Part shown: piece after piece, positions 8,218 through 17,295 of the stretch
Layout of the letters: each line of letters opens with the position of its first letter
How positions within the stretch are numbered: position 1 is the first letter of the stretch
From: Nitrincola sp048264025
GTDB taxonomy: Bacteria > Pseudomonadota > Gammaproteobacteria > Pseudomonadales > Balneatricaceae
Assembly: GCF_048264025.1 (NCBI RefSeq)
Contig: NZ_JBLXDN010000008.1
Location: 1 to 64,000, forward strand
Length of the DNA: 64,000 nucleotides
Direction of reading: 5' to 3'
Made by a program: the position numbers and the translations under genes
The notes under the pieces: model-generated
Told to the model about the DNA's origin: nothing
The model's database searches: none
Seen by the model: only the letters and a program-made list of their open reading frames with translations

Positions 8218-8223
8218 ATTATA
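8218..8223 (-). promoter_or_regulatory. putative -10 box of hfq
   Basis: TATAAT on the minus strand in the miaA-hfq gap, about 45 bp from the hfq ATG. The -35 region is poor. An internal hfq promoter at this place is known in other gammaproteobacteria. Confidence 0.4.
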
Positions 8224-8286
8224 CTTTTAAGCAATGGCAGACCTTATACCAACCTCACAAGACCTGCAATGCACAAAACCATAGCA

Positions 8287-9228
8287 TTATATAACGTTAC
8301 CCTCTATCAACTTCAAGCTATCTCTGAGCATATCGTGTTTTTCTTCTGACAAGACCTGTAATTCCGGCCAACCTCTGAGCCAGGTATACTGCCTTTTAGC
8401 CAACTGACGTGTCGCTACCACGGCCTTCTCACGCATGCTGTCATAGTCCATGCGTCCATCCAGATACTGCCACATCTGCCGATAACCAACGCAACGGATC
8501 GAAGGCATCCCTTCATGCAGATCGCCACGCTTAAACAGGTCAGTCACTTCGGCTTCAAATCCGTCTGCCAGCATTTGTTCAAAGCGTATAGCGATACGTT
8601 GATGCAGCGCAGCACGATCACTTGGCAGCAGCGCCAAAGACAATACTCTAAAGGGCAGTTCTGGTTGTTGCTGTTCTTGCCAATGCTGCGTCAGAGTTTT
8701 ACCCGTGAGCAGGTAGACCTCCATCGCCCGCTGCACCCGCTGGGTATCGGTCGGATGCAAACGTGCAGCAGCGACTGAATCTACAGCAAGTAACTCACGA
8801 TGCACCGCTTCAATGCCCAGCTCCGCAATGCGACTCTCCAGCTCAGCCCGGACGTTTGGATCAGATGCAGGCAGCGTCGCCAGGCCTTTCAGCAAAGCAT
8901 TAAAGTACATCATTGTCCCCCCTACCAATAACGGGGTTCGCCCAGCAGACAGCGCTTGATCGATCGATTGTAACGCATCTTCACGAAACTCAGCCGCCGA
9001 ATAGCTTTCAGCCGGATCACGAATATTCACCAAGTGATGGGGATAGCGCTGCAGGGTAGCCATATCAGGCTTTGCCGTACCTATATCCATACCCCGGTAG
9101 ATCAGCGCTGAATCAACGCTAATCAATTCAACCGCCAGGTGGTCCGCCAGGCGCATAGCCAGATCAGTCTTCCCCGAGGCCGTAGGCCCCATTAGACAAA
9201 CTACCAGCGGCTTCATGTTATTGTCCAC
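8287..9228 (-). CDS. miaA: tRNA dimethylallyltransferase
   Basis: 313 aa, normal length. MiaA adds a dimethylallyl group to A37 of tRNAs reading UNN codons. The P-loop GPTASGKTDLA (about 14-24), the DSALIYRGMDIGTAKP block (about 38-53) and GGTMMYFNALLKGLA (about 102-116) are conserved, as is RCVGYRQMWQYL further on. Its start overlaps the 3' end of mutL by 11 bp, giving tight co-translation in the usual mutL-miaA-hfq order. Confidence 0.98.
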   Translation of the reverse strand: MDNNMKPLVVCLMGPTASGKTDLAMRLADHLAVELISVDSALIYRGMDIGTAKPDMATLQRYPHHLVNIRDPAESYSAAEFREDALQSIDQALSAGRTPLLVGGTMMYFNALLKGLATLPASDPNVRAELESRIAELGIEAVHRELLAVDSVAAARLHPTDTQRVQRAMEVYLLTGKTLTQHWQEQQQPELPFRVLSLALLPSDRAALHQRIAIRFEQMLADGFEAEVTDLFKRGDLHEGMPSIRCVGYRQMWQYLDGRMDYDSMREKAVVATRQLAKRQYTWLRGWPELQVLSEEKHDMLRDSLKLIEGNVI

Positions 9229-11086
9229 GCAGAAACAACTTATCCAACTCAGTCATACTTAAAGGCACCCAGGTCGGGCGCCCATGGTTACACTGACCAC
9301 TGCGCTCAGTCTGTTCCATGTCGCGCAATAAGGCATTCATTTCAGCCTGCGTCAGCTGTCGATTAGCACGGACAGCTCCATGACAAGCCATGGTACCCAG
9401 CAATTCATTAATATGATTTTCTATCCGACGACTGTCACCCAGCTCAAACAGATCGGCCAGTACATCCCTGACCAGTTGCTGTACATCCGCTTTAGCCAGG
9501 TACACAGGAACCTCACGAATAACCAGTGTTTCATCACCCAGACGCTGTAAACCGAAGCCTAAACGTGCAAACAGATCTAACTGCTCTTCCGCCAGATCCG
9601 CTTCACGCCGACTGACCGAGAGACTCACCGGCACCAGCAAGGGCTGACTCCTCAAGCGCTCATCAGTCAACGCCTGTTTCATCCGCTCATAAACAATGCG
9701 TTCATGTGCCGCATGCATATCAACCAGAATCAGACCGGTTGTACTCTGGGAAAGAATGTACACCCCATGCAACTGTGCGAGTGCGAAACCTAGCGGCGGT
9801 GTACCATCTACAGCATCGGCTGGCATGGCTTCATTTATACTGGCAACCACCGCACCACTATCACTTGGATAGAGCTGCCCATACTGGGCGATCTGTCGCT
9901 GCACGGCTGAAGCTGATGGCGCTGAGGTGGCCTGAGGTGGCAGGTAAAAACGGTTTTGTGAAAACGTCTGTTCAGGGACATTAGCAGGCACAGCCGAAGT
10001 GGCCATATCAACCTGATGCGGCATGGGAGCCGCCTGCTCAAGCACCGACGCCGGTGTCATCTGCGCAATCACACGGTGCAGGGAGCGATAGATAAAATCA
10101 TGCACCAGGCGACTTTCACGGAATCTGACCTCATGCTTGGTCGGATGCACATTAACATCAACCAACGCTGGATCCAGTTCTAAGTACAACACAAATGCCG
10201 GATGACGACCATTATAAAGCACATCCTGGTAGGCCTGACGCACCGCGTGACTGACCACCTTGTCTTTGATAATCCGGCCATTAACAAAAAAGTACTGCTG
10301 ATCGGCCTGGCTGCGCGAGTGTGTTGGCTGCGTAATCCAGCCATATAAACGCAACCCGGAGGCTTCAGCCTGCATATCCACAACCAGAGCATGTTCAATA
10401 AAAGGCTGGCCCAGTAACTGCGACAAGCGGCGCTCACGCTCCAACTCCGAGATAGCCGGACGTAGCTGATATAGAGTCCGGGCATTATGCGTCAGGGTAA
10501 AACTGACATCGAAGCGACTTAGCGCCAGCCGCCTGACCACCTCTTCCAGATGATTGAATTCAGTCTTTTCAGTGCGCAGAAACTTGCGCCGTGCTGGAGT
10601 ATTAAAGAACAGGTCGCGCACTTCCACAGTACTGCCATGAGGGTGCGCGGCAGGCGCCATCTCCGGCTCCATATCACGCCCTTCAGCCGTCACAGACCAG
10701 GCCTGTTGCTGATGCCGAGGTCGTGACGTTAGCGTCAAGCGTGACACCGAGCTGATACTGGCCAGCGCCTCACCCCGGAACCCCAGGCTCATAACAGCCT
10801 CAAGATCTTCCAACACGGTAATTTTGGACGTGGCATGACGACTTAAAGCCAGGGGCAAATCATCTTTGCTAACTCCTGAGCCATCATCACGTAAACGAAT
10901 TAAACGTACACCGCCCTGCTCAACCTCAAGCGTAACAGATCGAGCACCCGCATCGAGGCTATTTTCCAGCAGTTCTTTGACCACAGATGCCGGACGCTCA
11001 ACGACTTCACCCGCGGCAATCTGGTTAGCAAGTTGTGGAGTCAGCAGATGTATTGAAGATGGTTGTGATGGTTCTTTTTGCATCAA
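9218..11086 (-). CDS. mutL: DNA mismatch repair protein MutL, endonuclease type
   Basis: 622 aa. The N-terminal GHKL ATPase is complete: IAAGEVVERPASVVKELLENSLDAG, DDGSGV and GFRGEALASI. The C-terminal dimerisation half carries DMHAAHERIVYE, fitting the DxHA(x)2E(x)4E metal-binding motif of MutL proteins with nicking activity, together with ACHGAVRANR and QCNHGRPT near the end. E. coli MutL lacks this motif and relies on MutH; Pseudomonas-type MutL has it. So this MutL probably nicks the new strand itself. A variable linker (about 340-430) joins the halves. Overlaps the amidase gene upstream by 4 bp. Confidence 0.97.
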   Translation of the reverse strand: MMQKEPSQPSSIHLLTPQLANQIAAGEVVERPASVVKELLENSLDAGARSVTLEVEQGGVRLIRLRDDGSGVSKDDLPLALSRHATSKITVLEDLEAVMSLGFRGEALASISSVSRLTLTSRPRHQQQAWSVTAEGRDMEPEMAPAAHPHGSTVEVRDLFFNTPARRKFLRTEKTEFNHLEEVVRRLALSRFDVSFTLTHNARTLYQLRPAISELERERRLSQLLGQPFIEHALVVDMQAEASGLRLYGWITQPTHSRSQADQQYFFVNGRIIKDKVVSHAVRQAYQDVLYNGRHPAFVLYLELDPALVDVNVHPTKHEVRFRESRLVHDFIYRSLHRVIAQMTPASVLEQAAPMPHQVDMATSAVPANVPEQTFSQNRFYLPPQATSAPSASAVQRQIAQYGQLYPSDSGAVVASINEAMPADAVDGTPPLGFALAQLHGVYILSQSTTGLILVDMHAAHERIVYERMKQALTDERLRSQPLLVPVSLSVSRREADLAEEQLDLFARLGFGLQRLGDETLVIREVPVYLAKADVQQLVRDVLADLFELGDSRRIENHINELLGTMACHGAVRANRQLTQAEMNALLRDMEQTERSGQCNHGRPTWVPLSMTELDKLFLRGQ

Positions 11087-12465
11087 CCCGCAGGTATCCT
11101 TAACACTTGACCTATTCGAATACGATCACCATTGATCTGATTTGCCTCACGCAACGCGGTTACAGACACACCATTACGTACGGCAATAACAGACAGTGTA
11201 TCACCAGGCTGTACACGATGGGTACGATCAACGCCAGCAAGAGCAGTTCCCCCCTGTCGTTTATGCCAGGCAACCCAGGTCATATCCGGTGGCTTTTGCC
11301 AGAAATAATTATTCACACCCTGAAAAATAGCCTGCGCCATACGCTGCTGATAAGCTGAGGTACGCAGTTGAGCTTCTTCCTGCGGATTGGTTATGAAACC
11401 GGTCTCGATTAGAATCGAAGGCACATCGGGTGAACGCAGCACAGAAAAATTAGCCATTTCCACAGCTGATTTGTGCATACGGGCAAACTGTCCCAAATTA
11501 CTATGAATAATACCGGCAACTTCGCGACTGCCCGTACGACTGGCGGTCATGGACATATCCAGCAGCACACTGGCTAGAACCTCATCCTTGTCCTCCAGAC
11601 TGACGCTGCCGACACCCCCGATCAAATCCGAACTGTTTTCACGACTGGCTAACCAGCGACCCATTTCACTACTGGCACCACGTTCTGATAGAACCCATAC
11701 GGATGCACCACGGGCACTAGGCGTTTTCCAGCCATCCGCATGGATTGAGATAAACAGATCCGCATTGGCTTGACGCGCCCTGAGGGCACGATTACGCAGG
11801 CTAACGAAATAATCCCCATCCCGGATCATGACGGCTTTGTAGCCTTGCTCAGCATCTACCACGCGTTTTAATGCAAGCGCTATAGCTAAAACGATGTCTT
11901 TTTCCCGAGTACCATTAGGTCCCACAGCACCAGGGTCTTCGCCACCATGGCCGGCATCTATGGCAATGACTATGTCACGCAACTGCCCCTGACCGTTCGC
12001 AGGCGGTGTGGCGCTGACAGCCGGCACGGCGGCAGCGGCAGCCCCCGCTGCGGTAGCAACGCCCAAGCTCTCAAGATCCACTACCAGACGATGCCCATAC
12101 TGATCATTGGGTGGCAGATCAAAACTTTTGGGGCGCACCTGGTCTTTCATGTCCAGGACAATCCGCAAGGTACCTTCAGAGTTGCTGTGACGAATACCCG
12201 CAATCGGGCTATCATCCAAAGACAGTTGATTCAGATCAGTCTGCAGGTGGGTATTGCTGACATCGATAACAATCCGATCCGGGTTTTGCAGGGCAAACAA
12301 GCGATGCTCAACCGGTCCGCTGAGATCAAACACCAGGCGTGTGTTATCCGGCGCCAACCAGGAGCGCACACCCTTCACCTCAGCATTGGCAAACACCAAT
12401 ACCGGTAACAGGCTCATCAACAATAACAGCAGCCCTATCAGGGAACTGCGAGCATTTACTTTCAC
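11083..12465 (-). CDS. amiB: N-acetylmuramoyl-L-alanine amidase (AmiB/AmiC type) with LysM
   Basis: 460-aa periplasmic amidase that cuts the amide bond between muramic acid and the stem peptide during septum splitting. Domains: signal peptide (about 1-28, cleavage after ANA), AMIN domain for localisation (about 30-130), an Ala-rich linker, an Amidase_3 zinc domain (about 165-390) with IDAGHGGEDPGA, SIHADGW and IETGFITNPQEE, and a C-terminal LysM domain (HRVQPGDTLSVIAVRNGVS onward, about 413-458). The LysM makes it like the Pseudomonas/Vibrio AmiB. Next to tsaE and mutL in the conserved order. Confidence 0.95.
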   Translation of the reverse strand: MKVNARSSLIGLLLLLMSLLPVLVFANAEVKGVRSWLAPDNTRLVFDLSGPVEHRLFALQNPDRIVIDVSNTHLQTDLNQLSLDDSPIAGIRHSNSEGTLRIVLDMKDQVRPKSFDLPPNDQYGHRLVVDLESLGVATAAGAAAAAVPAVSATPPANGQGQLRDIVIAIDAGHGGEDPGAVGPNGTREKDIVLAIALALKRVVDAEQGYKAVMIRDGDYFVSLRNRALRARQANADLFISIHADGWKTPSARGASVWVLSERGASSEMGRWLASRENSSDLIGGVGSVSLEDKDEVLASVLLDMSMTASRTGSREVAGIIHSNLGQFARMHKSAVEMANFSVLRSPDVPSILIETGFITNPQEEAQLRTSAYQQRMAQAIFQGVNNYFWQKPPDMTWVAWHKRQGGTALAGVDRTHRVQPGDTLSVIAVRNGVSVTALREANQINGDRIRIGQVLRIPAG

Positions 12466-12474
12466 AGTACGCGC

Positions 12475-12948
12475 TTACCCATTCAATTTCTTTACTATTC
12501 TATCGGCAATCATACACCCTTTTTGAGTGTTTTTTGACCACTTTATACGTCTACCGGGTAAATTTTCACTCAAGGTCAGCTCCAGGTCCGCTATAGGCAA
12601 CCAACCCAGTCCCTTTTCCGGCCACTCGATCAGACAAAGAGCCTGCTCAGCGAAATAATCACGAATACCAAAATACTCCAGCTCTTCTGGGTCTGAAAGC
12701 CTATACAGATCAAAATGATAAACTGTCATATCAGGCAATTCATAAGGTTCAACCAGCGTGTAGGTCGGACTTTTAACCGCACCCTGATGTCCCAGCGACT
12801 GCATCACCCCCCGGCACAGTGTAGTTTTACCCATGCCAAGATTACCGTGTAAAAAAACCACCGCGCCTTCTGAACCTACGGCCTCAGCAAGCCAGGCGCC
12901 AAACCGGATGGTTGCCGCGTCATCGGCCAGATCAACACTTTCTATCAA
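12475..12948 (-). CDS. tsaE: TsaE, ATPase for tRNA threonylcarbamoyladenosine synthesis
   Basis: 157 aa. TsaE works with TsaB and TsaD to make t6A37 in tRNAs reading ANN codons. The P-loop GNLGMGKTTLCRG (about 35-47), the SPTYTLVEPYE switch region and HFDLYRL are present, followed by the ECF-like IEWPEKG. Its start overlaps the end of the nnr gene by 17 bp, so the two are translationally coupled; tsaE then leads into the amidase gene after 9 bp. Confidence 0.96.
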   Translation of the reverse strand: MIESVDLADDAATIRFGAWLAEAVGSEGAVVFLHGNLGMGKTTLCRGVMQSLGHQGAVKSPTYTLVEPYELPDMTVYHFDLYRLSDPEELEYFGIRDYFAEQALCLIEWPEKGLGWLPIADLELTLSENLPGRRIKWSKNTQKGCMIADRIVKKLNG

Positions 12949-14461
12949 TTACCTGTTCCCCCAAACCATTCAAAACCCGACGCACTTCGAGGATCAGATC
13001 AGTTGCCAGCAAACCTCGCTCTCCTGATCCGGCTACACACCGATCAGCTGCCACCGCATGGGCATACACTCCCAAGCGTGCGGCATCAATCGGCTTCAAC
13101 CCCTGCGCCATTAATGCGCCGATTATGCCTGACAATACATCTCCCATGCCACCACTGGCCATCCCCGGATTACCAGCACTGCAAAGATGGATTACATCAC
13201 CATCGAAGGTGAGCGAACCAGCCCCCTTAAGCACCACAGTACCGCCAAAGCGTAACTGCAACGCCTTGACTGCAGCAAAGCGATCCTGCTGTACCTCACT
13301 CACGGAACACCCCAGCAGACGCGCCGCTTCACCAGGATGTGGAGTAATCACACGCCGATGACTGTAACGATCCGTAGCTGTTACTAGATAATTCAGCGCA
13401 TCAGCATCCAGCACTTGAGGTTTCGCCGAGTTCAGTACCTGCTGCATCAACTGATCCGCCCAGGCACTATTCCCCAAACCCGGACCTGCAACCACAACAC
13501 TGGCTTGTTCCAGCATAGGCACAACCTCCTGGCCTGAACCGACAGCCAATGCCATGACTTCCGGCAGGCGAGTCAAAGCCGCCACAACATGCTCATGACG
13601 CGTGGCCAGAGACACCAAACCACTCCCGCTGCGCGCTGCACTCTGAGCTGCCATGAGTGCAGCACCACCCAATCCCAGACCGCCACCCACAACCAGCAGA
13701 TGACCAAAGCAGCCCTTATGAGCTGAGCGCTGACGTGCAGGCAACAGCTCTTGCAGATCATCCTGATCGGTTCGAAATGCACTGACAGGCACGCGCTCAT
13801 AGAGTTCATCCGGCACGCGCAAGCTATCAAAGCGTAAACTGCCGCAGTAATTCACCCCTTCATGGGTCAGCAGTCCCTGTTTGACGCCAATAAAGGTCAG
13901 GGTGATAGCCGCTTTGACCGCCACACCCAACACCTGACCGGTATCGCTGCACAAGCCTGAAGGAATATCCACAGCAACCACCGGGCGACTTTGATGATTT
14001 AACTTGATGATGGCGTCACGCACACACCCTCTCACTTCACCTCTGACGCCGGTACCGAGCATCGCATCCACAATCACCTCACCATTCAGCTCCAGCTGTG
14101 CCGACCAAGGCTGAGTGGCCACACCCACGGCTGCCGCCCAGCGCCAGGCTTCCAGTGCCTCACCCCGCAGCTGATCTGCATAAGGTAAATCACCAAAGGT
14201 CAGCACCTGTACCTCGAGTCCTTGCTGCTGCGCCAGCCCAGCTACAATCAGCCCATCGCCACCGTTATTGCCCGTGCCACAGAGCAGCGTCAGGCGCTTC
14301 AGTTCTGGCCACTGCTGTTGTATCACCGCAAACACAGCATGCCCGGCTCGCTGCATCAAGCGAAAGCCAGGAATACCGAAAACTTCGGTTGCCTGCCGAT
14401 CCAGCGCACGTGACTGCTCAGCTGTGTATAATGTCGAAGGCAGTGTGGTTCGAGTGATCAT
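12932..14461 (-). CDS. nnr: bifunctional NAD(P)H-hydrate epimerase / ADP-dependent dehydratase
   Basis: 509-aa fusion that repairs hydrated, damaged NAD(P)H. The N-terminal YjeF_N epimerase half (about 1-220) has CGTGNNGGDGLIVA (about 60-73) and DAMLGTGVRGEV; the C-terminal carbohydrate-kinase-like dehydratase half (about 230-500) has HKGCFGHLLVVGGG, TPHPGEAARLL and the ASGGMGDVLSGIIGALMAQG segment with the catalytic GMGD. It is divergent from queG with 36 bp between the two start codons, so the promoters must be packed into that gap or overlap the genes. Confidence 0.96.
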   Translation of the reverse strand: MITRTTLPSTLYTAEQSRALDRQATEVFGIPGFRLMQRAGHAVFAVIQQQWPELKRLTLLCGTGNNGGDGLIVAGLAQQQGLEVQVLTFGDLPYADQLRGEALEAWRWAAAVGVATQPWSAQLELNGEVIVDAMLGTGVRGEVRGCVRDAIIKLNHQSRPVVAVDIPSGLCSDTGQVLGVAVKAAITLTFIGVKQGLLTHEGVNYCGSLRFDSLRVPDELYERVPVSAFRTDQDDLQELLPARQRSAHKGCFGHLLVVGGGLGLGGAALMAAQSAARSGSGLVSLATRHEHVVAALTRLPEVMALAVGSGQEVVPMLEQASVVVAGPGLGNSAWADQLMQQVLNSAKPQVLDADALNYLVTATDRYSHRRVITPHPGEAARLLGCSVSEVQQDRFAAVKALQLRFGGTVVLKGAGSLTFDGDVIHLCSAGNPGMASGGMGDVLSGIIGALMAQGLKPIDAARLGVYAHAVAADRCVAGSGERGLLATDLILEVRRVLNGLGEQVIDRKC

Positions 14462-14497
14462 GCGGCGTTCTCCTTAATCTAGAACTGTTATTCTGGC

Positions 14498-15631
14498 ATG
14501 CATAGCGAACAGAGCAAGCAAAATCAGCCCCTACCCGACACCCTGTCACTCGCCGAGCTGGCTAACAAGATCAAACACTGGGCCGGTGAACTGGGGTTTC
14601 AGCAATGTGCCATCACCGGCACAGATCTGTCAGCCGAAGCGGACAGCCTGACAGAATGGCTGGATCAGGGCATGCATGGCGAAATGCGCTGGCTGGAACA
14701 GCACCAGCCCAAACGCCTGGACGCATCACAACTGGTTCCTGGTACCCAGCGTATTATCAGCCTGCGCATGGATTACTTACCCCCTGAGACTGAAACCCTG
14801 CGTATCCTCAACAATCCGGATAAAGCCTATATCGCCCGCTATACCCTGGGCAGGGATTATCACAAACTGATGCGCAAGCGCATACAGCAACTGGGCCAAC
14901 GCATTGACGCCGCGTTACAGCAAGATACCGCCTTTCGCCCGTTTGTTGACAGTGCCCCGGTACTGGAACGCCCGATTGCACGCAACGCCGGACTGGGCTG
15001 GATAGGCAAGCACACACTACTGCTTAACCGTCAGGCTGGTTCGTGGTTTTTTCTGGGCGAACTTTTTATCAACCTGCCTTTACCCATTGATGCTCCGGAA
15101 ACCAACAGCCACTGCGGTAGTTGTCGCGCCTGCCTGGATATCTGCCCAACCCAGGCCTTTCCCAGCCCATATGTGCTGGATGCACGCCGTTGTATTTCCT
15201 ACCTGACGATTGAGCTCAAAGGGTCGATACCGGTGGAGCTACGGGCAAAAATGGGCAATCGGATTTTTGGTTGTGACGACTGTCAGTTGATATGCCCCTG
15301 GAACCGCTTTGCCAAACACTCACAAGAAAGCGACTTTAAACCCAGGCATCAACTGGATGACATTGGCCTGTTAAGCCTGTTTGAATGGGACGAAGCTACG
15401 TTTCTCAAGCGCACCGAAGGTTCTGCTATCCGCCGAACCGGGTTTGAGGGCTGGCAGCGCAACCTGGCGGTTGCGCTGGGTAATAGCCGTGGAGGGAGCA
15501 AGGTGGAAGCGGCTCTAAATCGACGTTTGCAATCTGACTGTTCGGCCATGCTCGCCGAACATATCCACTGGGCGCTGTCTCAACTCAAAGGCGAAACAGA
15601 TGGCGGCGGTAATAACGCATCTCTTCAATAG
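14498..15631 (+). CDS. queG: epoxyqueuosine reductase
   Basis: 377 aa. QueG performs the last step of queuosine formation, reducing epoxyqueuosine in tRNAs with GUN anticodons, using cobalamin and two 4Fe-4S clusters. The cluster ligands are seen in CGSCRACLDICPTQAF (about 206-221) and CDDCQLICPWN (about 259-269), with a third Cys set in RRCISYLTIE. The C-terminal HEAT-like tail is shorter than average. Its last 47 bp overlap the end of orn on the opposite strand, so the two messages are complementary at their 3' ends. Confidence 0.96.
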   Translation: MHSEQSKQNQPLPDTLSLAELANKIKHWAGELGFQQCAITGTDLSAEADSLTEWLDQGMHGEMRWLEQHQPKRLDASQLVPGTQRIISLRMDYLPPETETLRILNNPDKAYIARYTLGRDYHKLMRKRIQQLGQRIDAALQQDTAFRPFVDSAPVLERPIARNAGLGWIGKHTLLLNRQAGSWFFLGELFINLPLPIDAPETNSHCGSCRACLDICPTQAFPSPYVLDARRCISYLTIELKGSIPVELRAKMGNRIFGCDDCQLICPWNRFAKHSQESDFKPRHQLDDIGLLSLFEWDEATFLKRTEGSAIRRTGFEGWQRNLAVALGNSRGGSKVEAALNRRLQSDCSAMLAEHIHWALSQLKGETDGGGNNASLQ

Positions 15632-16127
15632 AATCACGAATATCATCCAACGCCAGGTGAGCGCCTTTCTTTTTAATCCCGTCCATGATCGACGGTTTCC
15701 AGCGCTTTGCCAGCTCTTTGATACTGCTAACATCGATATTGCGATAGTGAAAGTGCGCCTCCAGCTCTGGCATGTATTTCACCAGAAAACGCCGATCCTG
15801 ACCGATGCTGTTACCACACATGGGTGATACGCCCTTATCAGTATACTGACGCACGAATGCCAGCATCTGCTGCTCAGCTTCGGCTTCGGTGACACGACAT
15901 TCGCGCACCCGCGCTGTCAGGCCCGACTGGCCGTGCTGACGGGTGCACCACTCATCCATTTGCGTCAACAAGCTATCGGGCTGGTGCACCGTAATTACAG
16001 GGCTTTCCGCCAGCGAGTTCAAATCGGCATCGGTGACAATTGCAGCCATTTCAATGATCCGGTCTTTTTCCGGATCCAGCCCGGTCATTTCCAGATCTAT
16101 CCACAGCAAGGCATTCTGTCGCGGCAT
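15585..16127 (-). CDS. orn: oligoribonuclease
   Basis: 180-aa DEDDh 3'-5' exonuclease that degrades 2-5 nt RNAs, including pGpG from c-di-GMP breakdown; that matters in a genome with several GGDEF/EAL proteins. Motifs: LWIDLEMTGLDPEKDRIIEMA (Exo I, Asp/Glu about 11-13), GNSIGQDRRFL (Exo II), and HLALDDIRDSI (Exo III with His and Asp, about 157-167). It ends YYRRHLFRL, two residues past the usual end, inside the 3' end of queG. Confidence 0.97.
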   Translation of the reverse strand: MPRQNALLWIDLEMTGLDPEKDRIIEMAAIVTDADLNSLAESPVITVHQPDSLLTQMDEWCTRQHGQSGLTARVRECRVTEAEAEQQMLAFVRQYTDKGVSPMCGNSIGQDRRFLVKYMPELEAHFHYRNIDVSSIKELAKRWKPSIMDGIKKKGAHLALDDIRDSIEEMRYYRRHLFRL

Positions 16128-16234
16128 CCGCTATTCTCCAGTTATAAGACTGTATTAAAGTTTCACTATAGATTACCTTATCTTCTACAAAGAACGTAGT
16201 CCAAAACCCGGCCCTCAGGAAAGCATATCTACGC

Positions 16235-17260
16235 ATGAGCAAACGTAAAGTCACCCGTCGCCAATCCTGGCGCATCAGTAAGATCCAGCAGGAACGCACC
16301 GACCGTGCCAACCGCAAGGAAACCCAGATTGAAGAACAGCTTAGTGGCGGAGAACTGGGCACTGAACAAAACGGGTTGATCATTTCCCACTTCGGCAAAC
16401 AGGTCGATGTTGAGGCTCTGGAAGGTGATACTCAGGGGGCTATCGTACGCTGTCATTTACGTACCCATCTCGGACAACTGGTTACCGGGGATCGGGTAAT
16501 CTGGCGCCGCTCTCCGGATGGCGGCGTAGTGGTTGCTGTGCTGCCACGCCATAATCAGCTACAACGACCGAACAATCATGGTGAGCTGAAACCCGTCGCG
16601 GCCAACATAGACCAGATCGTCATCACCCTGGCACCAGAACCCAGAGCCCATGCTAACCTGATTGACCGCTACCTGATTGCCTGCGAGCGCTCGGAAATTG
16701 AACCGGTTCTACTGCTGAATAAAACTGATTTAATCTCCGCAGAAAACAAGGTCTGGTTAGATCCCATGCTGGCACTATACCGCCAGATCGGCTATCGCAT
16801 ACTCGAAGCATCCACTACCGAGCAGTCAGGACTGACTGAATTAAAAGCCCTGCTGAATAGCCGCATCAGCGTATTTGTCGGCCAATCAGGTGTCGGCAAA
16901 TCGTCGCTGATCAATGTCTTGCTACCCGGTATCGATCTGAAAGTCGGCGGCCTCTCGGAGCAAAGTGGCAAGGGTAAGCACACCACCACAACCGCTCGGC
17001 TGTTTCATATGCCAGACGGTGGTGATCTGATTGACTCTCCAGGTATTCGTGAGTTTGGCCTATGGCATATGCACGAAGATGAAGTACTGGAGGGTTTTAT
17101 CGAATTCAGACCCTTTATCGGCCACTGCCGTTTTCGCGACTGTAAACACCTGCAAGAACCCGGATGCGCACTTATAGCCGCTGTAGAAACGGGCCAAATC
17201 ACCGAGCAGCGTTTTAAAAGCTACCGCATGATTCTTAACTCCATGCAAGAAACCCTGTAG
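16235..17260 (+). CDS. rsgA: small ribosomal subunit biogenesis GTPase RsgA
   Basis: 341-aa circularly permuted GTPase that checks late 30S assembly. A basic N-terminus and OB-fold (about 1-110) precede the GTPase with NKTDL (G4) before the P-loop GQSGVGKSSLINVLLP (about 213-228) and DSPGIREFGLW (G3). The C-terminal zinc site CRFRDCKHLQEPGC (about 290-303) is complete. It is divergent from orn, with about 107 bp between starts, the same pair order as in E. coli. An AGGAAAG-like site precedes the ATG at 16235. Confidence 0.97.
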   Translation: MSKRKVTRRQSWRISKIQQERTDRANRKETQIEEQLSGGELGTEQNGLIISHFGKQVDVEALEGDTQGAIVRCHLRTHLGQLVTGDRVIWRRSPDGGVVVAVLPRHNQLQRPNNHGELKPVAANIDQIVITLAPEPRAHANLIDRYLIACERSEIEPVLLLNKTDLISAENKVWLDPMLALYRQIGYRILEASTTEQSGLTELKALLNSRISVFVGQSGVGKSSLINVLLPGIDLKVGGLSEQSGKGKHTTTTARLFHMPDGGDLIDSPGIREFGLWHMHEDEVLEGFIEFRPFIGHCRFRDCKHLQEPGCALIAAVETGQITEQRFKSYRMILNSMQETL

Positions 17261-17295
17261 ACTGAATTTTTAAGGTCAGCCTTACCGGAACTGCC

